Origin: Myroides fluvii
Lineage (GTDB): Bacteria > Bacteroidota > Bacteroidia > Flavobacteriales > Flavobacteriaceae
Direction of reading: 5' to 3'
Assembly: GCF_009792295.1 (NCBI RefSeq)
Contig: NZ_CP039934.1
Span: 3,554,501-3,618,500 of the forward strand
Length of the DNA stretch: 64,000 nucleotides
Of the stretch, positions 52,278-60,643 are shown in pieces. The first letter of the stretch is position 1; every line of letters begins with the position of its first letter. Both the position numbers and the translations under genes were made by a program. Below the pieces are notes generated by a model. That model made no database searches. It saw only the letters and a program-made list of their open reading frames with translations, and was not told where the DNA came from.

Positions 52278-53138
52278 TCACTCCTCCAAAGCATAGAGGG
52301 TGTCCACGAAATGACGAACACCCCTTGCCTCTTCTTTATTGTGGTGGAGATTCAGAGCATGCGCTACTTCTTGTTGGAGTTCCAGAAAGTAATCCATCAT
52401 GACAAACAACGCTTGCCAATTGCGGATAATCGACGAATCACTATACGTTTGCAACAGCCTCTGATATTGAGGCTCTGTTAAATATTGCTGCATAAATTTA
52501 CCTGATTTCCCTACGGAAACGGAAAAGTGATGCTGAGCACCAATACTCCAAGCAATCATCTCCATAAAAACAGGACGAACGACTGTTTCCAACATCTCTT
52601 TCGCATAGGTTACTTCACCTCGTTTCAAGCCCTTTGCCACATTGGTAATGCACCACCAAAATTCATTGCTAACCTCATTAAATTGACGTTGTGTAGGCCT
52701 TTGAACATGATAGTCTTTATCTGAAGTTGGTGCAATATCCTGAAACAAATAATCTTTATCGAGCCAAACAACAGTCAAACTATCCGATGTAAAATGAGTT
52801 TCTATTTTTTCTTTGGGAAAGAGCGTGATATCTAAACGAAACCCCTCCCTAAAAATAGTAAGGAAGGTAAAAGACACTTTTTCAATGGAATCGTCTTTCC
52901 CTAATTCCATTTCATCTGGCAACTGTTGCACTAATGGAGTTCCCAATGTTAACAACCAGGAACGATCTTCTAAAAAAGAATCCAGGGCATTCACCACCAA
53001 TAAAAGATCAAAATCTTGATGAATATCTGCTTTGATATGTGAATTCGCCCTTGATCCATTGAGCAATACAGCGCGTATTCTACTGTCGTTAGAGGCTAGA
53101 TCAAGGATTTTATTTTGAATATCGTCAGGATTGTACAT
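52278..53138 (-). CDS. aadS: AadS-type aminoglycoside 6-adenylyltransferase
   Basis: A 286-residue nucleotidyltransferase that adenylylates streptomycin-class aminoglycosides. The catalytic site is LLNGSRANSHIKADIHQDFD (G-S-x-A with the two acidic residues of DFD) followed by LLLVV, and a third acidic residue in FRLDITLFP. The helical C-terminal domain (NEFWWCITNVAKGLKRGEV, ETVVRPVFMEMIAWSIGA) matches AadS/ANT(6) proteins of Bacteroidota. No mobile element flanks it, so it is probably an intrinsic chromosomal gene. The resistance phenotype is inferred. Confidence 0.85.
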   Translation of the reverse strand: MYNPDDIQNKILDLASNDSRIRAVLLNGSRANSHIKADIHQDFDLLLVVNALDSFLEDRSWLLTLGTPLVQQLPDEMELGKDDSIEKVSFTFLTIFREGFRLDITLFPKEKIETHFTSDSLTVVWLDKDYLFQDIAPTSDKDYHVQRPTQRQFNEVSNEFWWCITNVAKGLKRGEVTYAKEMLETVVRPVFMEMIAWSIGAQHHFSVSVGKSGKFMQQYLTEPQYQRLLQTYSDSSIIRNWQALFVMMDYFLELQQEVAHALNLHHNKEEARGVRHFVDTLYALEE

Positions 53139-53578
53139 GTAGGCAAATGTAAATTAGAAAATGAAGATACGAAAAAATGAAGGCAAACAACCGATAGCTT
53201 TTTTGTGTTTTTGTATTTGTGCTTTTTTGTCAACTCTTCTCTTGAAAAACAATTTGGCTCTTCAGATAATTTCAACCGATTACTGATAACCCATAACCGA
53301 TTACTGAAATAAGAAAGAGAAGTAGGAAATTGGATAGTAGGTTAAGATGGTGAGAGGATGAGGCGTTTTGAACGTCCCTAAATAAGCATTTGTTCTTTAG
53401 TTGAAAGAATTTTGCGAAAAAGCACCTTACTAAAAAGCAAAAGAAAATAAGGTTGAAAATTCTCGATTAAAGAACAATTTGGCTCTTCAGATAATTTCAA
53501 CCGATAACCGATAACTGATAACCCATAACCGATAACAGTTAACCAATAAAAAAGACTACCTTTAACTATAAAAAGACT
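53139..53578. repeat. Noncoding stretch with two R5 copies
   Basis: R5 copies lie at 53233-53308 and 53456-53540, with GATAACC-type heptamers and an AGCATTTGTTCTTTAG fragment. No gene is supported. A promoter for the following operon was not recognised. Confidence 0.7.
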
Positions 53579-54256
53579 ATGAAAATCCTCCTTATAGAAG
53601 ATGAAAAAGAGCTGCGTTCCATTATGAAGGAGTCTTTAGCAAAAGAGCACTATATAGTTGAAATGGCAGAAAACTACAAACAGGGAATAGAAAAGCTAGT
53701 GGGGTATGACTACGATTGTATCCTCTTGGATATCATGCTTCCCGATGGTAATGGCATAGATTTACTACGGGAAATCAAGCGAATGGAAAAAGAGGACTCG
53801 GTCATTATTATTTCGGCCAAAGACTCCATTGACGACAAAGTTCTGGGACTAGAACTAGGTGCGGATGACTACCTGACAAAGCCCTTTCATCTATCTGAAT
53901 TACTCGCGCGTATTAAATCCGTCTTAAGGAGAAAAAATCAACATGGTTTTCAGAGTATTAAGTGGAACAACGTGGAAATATTCACAGATGAACGCACCGT
54001 TCTGGTAAATGGCAGTTCCATAACCTTAAACCACAAAGAATTTGAATTGTTGTACTACTTCATTGTAAACGCCAATCGATTGGTGACCAAATCTTCTTTG
54101 GTGGAACAAATATGGGGGGATAATATGGATGAGGCCGATAGCTATGATTTTGTATATTCACAAGTCAAAAACCTTCGAAAAAAAATGAAAACACACCAAG
54201 CGGAGGTCAATATACAATCCGTTTATGGCATGGGATATAAACTTGTACAGGAATAA
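53579..54256 (+). CDS. OmpR-family response regulator
   Basis: A 225-residue regulator. Receiver domain: LLIEDEKELR, phospho-acceptor in CILLDIMLPDGNG, IISAKDS, and lysine in YLTKPFHLSEL. C-terminal winged helix: LNHKEFELLYYFIVNANRLV and YDFVYSQVKNLRKKM. One base separates it from the kinase gene. It may control the PepSY-like genes downstream. Confidence 0.92.
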   Translation: MKILLIEDEKELRSIMKESLAKEHYIVEMAENYKQGIEKLVGYDYDCILLDIMLPDGNGIDLLREIKRMEKEDSVIIISAKDSIDDKVLGLELGADDYLTKPFHLSELLARIKSVLRRKNQHGFQSIKWNNVEIFTDERTVLVNGSSITLNHKEFELLYYFIVNANRLVTKSSLVEQIWGDNMDEADSYDFVYSQVKNLRKKMKTHQAEVNIQSVYGMGYKLVQE

Positions 54257-54257
54257 G

Positions 54258-55532
54258 ATGAAATTACACCATTATATGTTGGGCTATTTGTCTGTTGGAA
54301 TCATCGTGGTTTTAACCGCTTGGGTTGGTCTTTTTTATGCATTTATGACAGATGAAGTCTATGATAATATTGACGATGGCTTAAAGAACAGCAAGACTGA
54401 AATCATCAAAAAAGCCTATAGCAACCCGCAGGTAGAGAGCTTTTTGCCGTTTGGCACGAATGGATTCCGCATTACCCCTTTAGAACCAGGTGAATACGCT
54501 AAAAAAAACGTCTTCAGTACAGCAATGATCTATATGGATGCCGACGACAATGACGAACCTGTTCGCATGTTAACCACTACCTTTATCGATCAAAAGGGAG
54601 ACCCCTATCTGCTTGAAATTCGAACCTCTACTATTGAAGCAGATGACTTATTACGCGATTTTGGCTTAGCCGTATTTATCTTGTATCTCGCCTTGTTAGC
54701 GAGTATTTATATCATTAACCACTTCCTGCTGAAACGCGCCGTTTGGAGCCCCTTCTATCGTTTATTACACAACCTAAAAACCTATACCCTAGGCCAAAAA
54801 ATAATTACCGCTGAAACACAAACCCCTATTAAGGAATTTGCAGATTTACAACGCGAAATAAACAAGATGATTGAACGCATTGAAGACATGGTCGAACAAC
54901 AAAAAACCTTTGTCTCTAATGCCGCGCACGAATCGCAAACCCCATTAGCCATCATCAATAATAAACTCGAATTACTAGTAGAAGCAGAAGACTTAAGCGA
55001 ACATCAAATCAATCAAATTCAATCCATTCACCAAAGTTTAACGCGCTTAATTAAGCTGAACAAATCACTTTTAATGCTCGCTAAGATTGAAAACAAACAA
55101 TTTGTGCAATACCAAGAAGTGTATTTTAATCAAATCGCAAAAGATCTCGTAGAGGATTGGGAAGATATACTAACCTATAAAAATATCGAAATTGTTCTAC
55201 AGGAGTTAGCTCCTTCTCGTAGTGTTCTCATGGACAAAGGCTTGGCCATAACCCTAGTGCAAAACTTGCTCAAAAATGCAATTACCCACAATATTCCTCA
55301 AGGCAAAATTGTCATTGAATTCCAGACCAATTCCTTTTCAATCAGCAATACAAGTATATGGAAAACACCTTTGGACGAAAAATTAATCTACAACCGATTT
55401 TATAGAAGTACCACCAATGAAGAGTCTACAGGATTGGGATTAGCACTAGTCCAAACGATTATCAAAGTTACACCTCCCCTATCTATGCACTACGAATACA
55501 ACGGAATGCACTGTTTTAGCATTCGTTGGTAG
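54258..55532 (+). CDS. Sensor histidine kinase
   Basis: A 424-residue membrane kinase: helix 1 (YLSVGIIVVLTAWVGLFYAF), a ~110-residue periplasmic sensor, and helix 2 (FGLAVFILYLALLASIYII). A HAMP-like linker leads to the H-box NAAHESQTPLAIINNKLEL (HESQTP in place of the common HELRTP), the N-box LVQNLLKNAITHN and the G-box STGLGLALVQT. The start at 54258 (MKLHHYMLGYLS) follows the regulator stop directly. Confidence 0.9.
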   Translation: MKLHHYMLGYLSVGIIVVLTAWVGLFYAFMTDEVYDNIDDGLKNSKTEIIKKAYSNPQVESFLPFGTNGFRITPLEPGEYAKKNVFSTAMIYMDADDNDEPVRMLTTTFIDQKGDPYLLEIRTSTIEADDLLRDFGLAVFILYLALLASIYIINHFLLKRAVWSPFYRLLHNLKTYTLGQKIITAETQTPIKEFADLQREINKMIERIEDMVEQQKTFVSNAAHESQTPLAIINNKLELLVEAEDLSEHQINQIQSIHQSLTRLIKLNKSLLMLAKIENKQFVQYQEVYFNQIAKDLVEDWEDILTYKNIEIVLQELAPSRSVLMDKGLAITLVQNLLKNAITHNIPQGKIVIEFQTNSFSISNTSIWKTPLDEKLIYNRFYRSTTNEESTGLGLALVQTIIKVTPPLSMHYEYNGMHCFSIRW

Positions 55533-55925
55533 TTTTTCAGTTATCGGTTAACAGTTATCGGTTAACAGTTGATTATCTGATTTAAGGAGATATTTTCTTT
55601 CATCCAAAATTCGCTTAATTGGTTTATTTGCTTAATCGGTTAAACCACCGAACCTTCCTAAACAGTTAACGGTTAACAGTTATCGGTTAACAGTTGATTA
55701 TCTGATTTAAGGAGACATTTTTTTTATCCAAAATTCGCTTAATCGGTTAAACCACTGAACCCTTCCTAACTCATTAAACAAATCTCCCTTAATCGATGAT
55801 CTTACGAAAACACAAAAAAACAAAAAAACAAAAACACAAAAAAACACCTCAAAAAACATTTCTCTGAGGTGTTCATACTTAACATTACATAAAATTGGTT
55901 ACAAAAAGTTATCGCTAACTCGGTT
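55533..55925. repeat. Noncoding stretch with a direct duplication
   Basis: A ~73-bp segment (TTATCGGTTAACAGTTGATT ... CCAAAATTCGCTTAAT) occurs at about 55548-55620 and 55674-55745. It is followed by ACAAAAAA runs and a GAGGTGTT / AACACCTC hairpin near 55844-55873. Confidence 0.7.
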
Positions 55926-56357
55926 TTACTTTGCGTATTGTTTGTGTCCATCGATATAGAGTACACCTTCGTTTACATCAAACTTATACGTACGGTCTTC
56001 ATATATATTTTCTCCTTTTTTTTCCAAAATAATGCTTTTAGCATCTGCTTCAGGCAAAAATAATTCAAGTTTTGCTTGATCTTCACTCAGCAAGACAAAA
56101 GCACTAATCACAGCACTGTCTTCAGTTGTAACAGGATTTAGTCGTATTCCCTCATCAAACAACCTCAAACACGTTTGTCTTAAGGTACTCCATGTTTCAC
56201 CAGCACTACTTAAACAGCCCTGATTATCTTTATCTCCTCCTATAAGTTGGGTTTCTTGCGTCGTTTCCTCTACAATACTAGTAGTTGTTTTCTTTGGTGT
56301 ATTATTACACCCAACAAACATAAATAAGCCTAAAATTAATCCAATTCCTTTATTCAT
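55926..56357 (-). CDS. Hypothetical lipoprotein
   Basis: A 143-residue protein with lipoprotein signal GLILGLFMFVGCNNTPKK, a Thr-rich linker and a soluble domain (DEGIRLNPVTTEDSAVISAF, YKFDVNEGVLYIDGHKQY). It is a small beta-rich exported protein, family not recognised. It is convergent with the two-component operon. Confidence 0.7.
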   Translation of the reverse strand: MNKGIGLILGLFMFVGCNNTPKKTTTSIVEETTQETQLIGGDKDNQGCLSSAGETWSTLRQTCLRLFDEGIRLNPVTTEDSAVISAFVLLSEDQAKLELFLPEADAKSIILEKKGENIYEDRTYKFDVNEGVLYIDGHKQYAK

Positions 56358-56621
56358 CTTGCTCTTTTTTTAATTTCTTTCTCTTTTGCTAGAAGTATTA
56401 TACCTTCCTCTACACCTATAAATTTCAAATGATGTAGTACGGAACAAGATACAACAAATAATTAAAGGCAACTAGACTCCCCCCTAAATCTTACTAATTA
56501 ATTAATACACCACGCTGTTTTTCAGCCCTATACAAGATAAGCCCTCCATTGAACAGTGATGTTTTTTTTGTCCTTTTAGTGTAATCGCAATTCATTCCCA
56601 ATTCATTCCAGATTCGCAACA

Positions 56622-56629
56622 TACATTTG
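56622..56629 (+). promoter_or_regulatory. -7 element of the PepSY-like operon
   Basis: TAcaTTTG, 28 bases before ATG 56658. The rest of the 56358-56657 gap holds nothing recognisable. Confidence 0.45.
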
Positions 56630-56657
56630 TCTTATAAATTGAAAAACAGAAACTGCT

Positions 56658-57107
56658 ATGAAAAAATTAAACACGTTATTTTTGGGAATTCTCAGTGTAT
56701 TTGCTTTACTAATGAGCGAACCTATACAAGCAAAAGATGTGATTATAACAAAAAGTGAATTACCTAAAAAGGCACTAGCTTTTATGGATACACATTTTAA
56801 TGGTAAAACGATTCAACTGGTAGAAAAAGATGTTGATTTACTCACTGTATCCTATAAAGTAACCTTTGCGGATCAGGTCGAAATAGAATTCGACAAAAAA
56901 GGAGAATGGGACGAAGTGGACGGCAATAAGGCTCCTCTTCCAACAACATTTATCTTAGCACCGATTGTAACCTATGTAAAAACAAACTATCCTGAAGCTC
57001 ACATTGTCAAAATAGATAAGGAAACTCGACTATTTGAAGTAAAATTAGACAATGGACTTGAATTAGAATTCTCTAAATCGGGAGTATTTAAACGCATTGA
57101 CAACTAA
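56658..57107 (+). CDS. Exported PepSY-like protein
   Basis: A 149-residue periplasmic protein: signal peptide (LFLGILSVFALLMSEPIQA) then two PepSY-like units (LPKKALAFMDTHFNGKTI with VEIEFDKKGEWDEVDG, and IVTYVKTNYPEAHIVKID with LELEFSKSGVFKRID). This family is common downstream of sensor kinases in Bacteroidota. It is followed after 11 bases by a longer paralogue, forming an operon. Confidence 0.85.
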   Translation: MKKLNTLFLGILSVFALLMSEPIQAKDVIITKSELPKKALAFMDTHFNGKTIQLVEKDVDLLTVSYKVTFADQVEIEFDKKGEWDEVDGNKAPLPTTFILAPIVTYVKTNYPEAHIVKIDKETRLFEVKLDNGLELEFSKSGVFKRIDN

Positions 57108-57118
57108 TACAACAAAAG

Positions 57119-57997
57119 ATGAACAAGAAAATAATTGCTATAGCCCTTTTCACTACACTGAGTTTTACTTTTACAGCTTGCAGTAGTGATGACAACAATC
57201 CGGTACAAATCGAACAAGTAACGTTAGAACAACTGCCTACAACAACGCAACAGTTTATTGCCAATACGTTTCCGAACGCTTCGGTAGTGGGTGCTAATAA
57301 AGTAACGAAACCCAATTACTACGGTTCTTATTACAAAATTACGCTCAACAATCGGGTGGAGATTGATTTTGATCAAGACGGAAATTGGACAGAAATTGAA
57401 ACAGAAGATCGCTCTGCGATTCCAACAGATTTTCTAGTTCAAGAAGTGCCGTTAATCTACGCTTATACCACCGAACACTATAAAGCCAATTACATCATTG
57501 AAATTGATCGAGAGCGCAAAGGATATGAAGTGAAGTTAAACAATGAATTAGAACTAATCTTCAACAAAGATCAAGTATTTGTTGGAATTGACAGCGATAC
57601 AGCTGATGACGATGAATTAATTTCTTATGTGGACTTACCTCCTAGCGTTCAATCACTTTTAAACGAACATTTTTCTTCTTCTGAATTTGTGCTGATTAAG
57701 AAAGAAGTGGATGCAAAAGAAACAGAATATAAAGTGTATACAACCGATGGGTTTCAGCTCGAGTTTAACCAAGCAGGAGATTGGATGGCTATCGAATCCA
57801 AGCAAGGAAAAGAGATTCCTACAGCCCTATTTCCAGCAACAATCACGACCTACATCCAACAACATTACAGTGCTTTTAAACACACAGGAATAGAGAAAAA
57901 AAGAACTGGATATGAAGTAGAATTGAAAAAGGGAAAACAAGAAATAGAACTTTTATTTGACCAAGAAGGTAACTTGCTTGGTATAGATGACGATTAA
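57119..57997 (+). CDS. PepSY-like lipoprotein with four repeats
   Basis: A 292-residue lipoprotein (signal FTTLSFTFTACSSDDN) with four PepSY-like units, each ending in an acidic turn: EIDFDQDGNWTEIET, ELIFNKDQVFVGIDS, QLEFNQAGDWMAIES, ELLFDQEGNLLGIDD. It is paralogous to the preceding gene, with the domain number doubled. The ligand is unknown. A terminator follows. Confidence 0.85.
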   Translation: MNKKIIAIALFTTLSFTFTACSSDDNNPVQIEQVTLEQLPTTTQQFIANTFPNASVVGANKVTKPNYYGSYYKITLNNRVEIDFDQDGNWTEIETEDRSAIPTDFLVQEVPLIYAYTTEHYKANYIIEIDRERKGYEVKLNNELELIFNKDQVFVGIDSDTADDDELISYVDLPPSVQSLLNEHFSSSEFVLIKKEVDAKETEYKVYTTDGFQLEFNQAGDWMAIESKQGKEIPTALFPATITTYIQQHYSAFKHTGIEKKRTGYEVELKKGKQEIELLFDQEGNLLGIDDD

Positions 57998-58026
57998 CCT
58001 AAATAAGACCGCTTTTTAGATTTCAG

Positions 58027-58060
58027 GAGGATGCTTTTAACAAGGCATCCTCTTTGTTTT
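58027..58060 (+). terminator. Terminator of the PepSY-like operon
   Basis: The stem GAGGATGC / GCATCCTC is followed by a T-rich stretch. Confidence 0.75.
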
Positions 58061-58278
58061 TAGCGTCAATTATTCAAAATACAAAAGGAAAGAGGGCAAA
58101 ATGATAGATTCACAAGCGATATGACTCAGTAAAAGCAAAAAATACCCACCTAAAAAACACGCGAGCGTTAGCACACAAACCAGCTGCAATATAGAGTCTT
58201 ACCCCAACAAACTGGAGCTATTAGACAAAAAAGAAATAAAAAAGAAGATCCTCTTTTGAAATTAAATCCACTTTTTTA

Positions 58279-58308
58279 TTTGCTAAACTATTAAAAAGCT
58301 TATTTTTG
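58279..58308 (+). promoter_or_regulatory. Full Bacteroidota promoter (TTTG-N18-TAttTTTG)
   Basis: The best promoter match in the window: -33 TTTG at 58279-58282 and -7 TATTTTTG at 58301-58308, upstream of the gene starting at 58343. Confidence 0.65.
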
Positions 58309-58342
58309 TCCTACAAATTAATAATACCCAAAATTTAATACT

Positions 58343-58708
58343 GTGGAAAACGCAAACGCAATTAAACTAATTAAGTTAATCCAATCTGATTTAGTTACTA
58401 ACGGTCTTGTAGTGGATCAAATAGTTCCAAACCTTAAGAAATTAAGAGAATACGCTTTACTAGAAGAGGTTCCTACTTTAGTAAAAGCGATTAGACTTAC
58501 GTATGAACACATTGAAAATAACAGCGGTTTTTTCATTGCGATTCCAAATGACGAGCCAATCGAAGAAGGTGAATCAGCGGACGATGTACTTGTACCAACA
58601 GAAAACGATATCGAAAGCTTGCAATACTTATTGTCTCTTTTCAAAGATCCAACAAATAAGCATAACATTGCTGATTTAAAAGAATATAACGCTAAGTTGT
58701 TAGCATAA
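58343..58708 (+). CDS. Conserved hypothetical protein, GTG start
   Basis: A 121-residue, acidic, helical cytosolic protein (ENANAIKLIKLIQSDLVTNG, NDIESLQYLLSLFKDP). The start is GTG at 58343, where the sequence begins ENANAIK. No ATG fits. A clear promoter lies before it and a strong terminator after it, so it is an independent, probably well-expressed gene. The family is not recognised. Confidence 0.75.
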   Translation: MENANAIKLIKLIQSDLVTNGLVVDQIVPNLKKLREYALLEEVPTLVKAIRLTYEHIENNSGFFIAIPNDEPIEEGESADDVLVPTENDIESLQYLLSLFKDPTNKHNIADLKEYNAKLLA

Positions 58709-58740
58709 AAAAAGGCCTGGTTTTTACCAGGCCTTTTTTT
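58709..58740 (+). terminator. Strong terminator
   Basis: AAAAGGCCTGG TTTTT CCAGGCCTTTT-type stem with a T-run. Confidence 0.85.
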
Positions 58741-58830
58741 ATGATTTATTTAGCATTAATCCCGTCCTAAATATTTGAATTAATCGGCATTAGCTCTATT
58801 TTAGCCCATTCAAATTAAAGACTCAAAATT

Positions 58831-59124
58831 ATGGTTAATCTATTTAGGATTATAGCTTTTTTAGAAGGAGTATCTCTTCTTGTGCTTATATTTATCGCCA
58901 TGCCTCTAAAATATATATGGGACAGCCCGTATATGGTACAAAAAGTAGGGATGGCTCACGGTATCTTATTCATTGCATACATCGTTTTCGCTGTTTTAAT
59001 AAAGAATGAGTTAAAATGGTCAAACAAAACCTTATTTTTAGCGTGTATTGCCTCAATAATCCCATTTGGCACATTTGTGGTGGAGAAAAAAATAAAAAAG
59101 CAAATTAACGAAAAAAATGCCTAA
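58831..59124 (+). CDS. DUF3817 membrane protein
   Basis: A 97-residue protein with three membrane segments and the family pattern FRIIAFLEGVSLLVLIF, MPLKYIWDSP, GMAHGILFIAYIVF. DUF3817 proteins are small integral membrane proteins of unknown function. It is full length and stands alone. Confidence 0.85.
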   Translation: MVNLFRIIAFLEGVSLLVLIFIAMPLKYIWDSPYMVQKVGMAHGILFIAYIVFAVLIKNELKWSNKTLFLACIASIIPFGTFVVEKKIKKQINEKNA

Positions 59125-59266
59125 AACTTAAGCTTTTTGCAATACATTGTTCGAAACACAACAATAATATAACGTAAAAAGAAGGCTTATTGCTTTTATA
59201 TAATTTCGTTTTTCTCTAAAAAATTGTATTTTCCTTATAAAAAATGCATATTAAAAAACTTTATAG

Positions 59267-59274
59267 TATATTTG
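59267..59274 (+). promoter_or_regulatory. -7 element of the OmpA-family gene
   Basis: TATATTTG, 63 bases before ATG 59337, leaving a short 5' leader. No -33 TTTG was seen at normal spacing. The rest of the 59125-59336 gap is AT-rich with nothing else recognised. Confidence 0.5.
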
Positions 59275-59336
59275 CAACGTAAACGAAACAATAGTAGCTA
59301 TTACGATAGCGGACAAGTGAAAGTAAAAATTAAATT

Positions 59337-60554
59337 ATGAAAAAAATCACATTATCTTTGTTAGCACTTACGGTAGGTATCTGTGCTAATGCTCAAGACA
59401 AGCCATACAATAAGTGGTCAGTTGATTTAAACGCAGGTATTGCTAAGCCAGTAGGAACATTGAGCAAAGGATACACTGCTAAAACATTTGAAAACTTACA
59501 TTTAGATGGTGGTGTTAGATATAGCATCAACAACAAAATTGGAGTTAAAGCTTCTTTTGGTTATGACAAAATCGATAACTGGACAAACAGTAATTTAAAT
59601 GTTCAAAGTAATTTCTACAGAACAAGTTTAGAAGGAGTTGTAAACTTAGGTAGAGTTTTAAACTTTGAAAACTGGACAAACACATTAGGCTTACAATTTC
59701 ACGCAGGTGGGGGATACTCTTGGTTAAACGGAGATAACTTTTCTGGAACAGACAACATGGGACACATCATGGCTGGTTTAACAGGACAAGTGAAATTACA
59801 CCGTAGAGTAGCTTTAAATGCTGACTTCACTGTGATTCAAAATACACAACACGACAGAACTTGGGACGGTCTAAACACTACAGATCGCGCTGTTTTCCAA
59901 GGAACAATGTTTAACGCTTCAATGGGTATCTCTATCTATTTAGGTAAACACGGTCAACACGCTGACTGGTATTCTGAGGAATCTCAAACTAAAAAAGACA
60001 TCAACTCTTTAGCGAACAGATTAGATCAAATCGAAGCTATGTTAGTTGACACAGATAACGACGGAGTAGCTGATTACTTAGACTTAGAGCCTAATACACC
60101 AGCTGGAGCTTTAGTTGATTCTAGAGGAAGAAACATTGACAAAAACAACAACGGTATCGCTGACAACATCGAAGATTATTTCCAAGAAAAATACGGAAAT
60201 ACATCAGAAATGAATGCTGACGACGCTGCAATGGTTAAAGAATTAATCAACAAAGGGTACGTAGCTGTTAATTTCGATTTCGATAAAGTACAACCTACTA
60301 CTATTGAAGGTGTAAACTTCATCGTTGCTTACATGAAAAACAATCCTTCAGCTTCTTTAGAGGTTAATGGATATGCTGATTCAACAGGAAACAAAGATTA
60401 CAACCAAAAATTATCTACAAGACGTGCTAACGCAGTTAAAGATTTATTGGTTAAAGCTGGAGTTCCTGCAGGTAAAGTTTCTGCTAAAGGAAATGGTATC
60501 GACGGATCACAAGCTAAAAACATCGCAAGAAAAGTAGTTTTCAAAGTAAACTAA
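59337..60554 (+). CDS. OmpA-family outer-membrane protein
   Basis: A 405-residue protein. The signal peptide is LSLLALTVGICANAQ. An eight-strand-type barrel occupies residues ~20-215. A short acidic calcium-binding-type (TSP3-like) linker follows (DTDNDGVADYLDLEPNTPAG, DKNNNGIADN). A C-terminal OmpA domain that binds peptidoglycan completes it (VNFDFDKVQP, LEVNGYADSTGNKDYNQKLS, RRANAVKDLLV). It tethers the outer membrane to the cell wall. Codons are strongly biased to AT-ending forms, as in a highly expressed gene. Confidence 0.92.
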   Translation: MKKITLSLLALTVGICANAQDKPYNKWSVDLNAGIAKPVGTLSKGYTAKTFENLHLDGGVRYSINNKIGVKASFGYDKIDNWTNSNLNVQSNFYRTSLEGVVNLGRVLNFENWTNTLGLQFHAGGGYSWLNGDNFSGTDNMGHIMAGLTGQVKLHRRVALNADFTVIQNTQHDRTWDGLNTTDRAVFQGTMFNASMGISIYLGKHGQHADWYSEESQTKKDINSLANRLDQIEAMLVDTDNDGVADYLDLEPNTPAGALVDSRGRNIDKNNNGIADNIEDYFQEKYGNTSEMNADDAAMVKELINKGYVAVNFDFDKVQPTTIEGVNFIVAYMKNNPSASLEVNGYADSTGNKDYNQKLSTRRANAVKDLLVKAGVPAGKVSAKGNGIDGSQAKNIARKVVFKVN

Positions 60555-60576
60555 TTTCCCTTGTAAATTATAATAA

Positions 60577-60608
60577 AAAGCACAAGCGTATAGCTTGTGC
60601 TTTTTTTG
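60577..60608 (+). terminator. Terminator of the OmpA-family gene
   Basis: The stem AAAAGCACAAGC / GCTTGTGCTTTT is followed by a T-run. Confidence 0.85.
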
Positions 60609-60618
60609 TTTTAATGCG

Positions 60619-60626
60619 TACCTTTG
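60619..60626 (+). promoter_or_regulatory. -7 element of uvrB
   Basis: TAccTTTG, 17 bases before ATG 60644. A CTTG lies 21 bases upstream, only a weak -33 candidate. Confidence 0.45.
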
Positions 60627-60643
60627 CATTTAAATAAGTAGTT

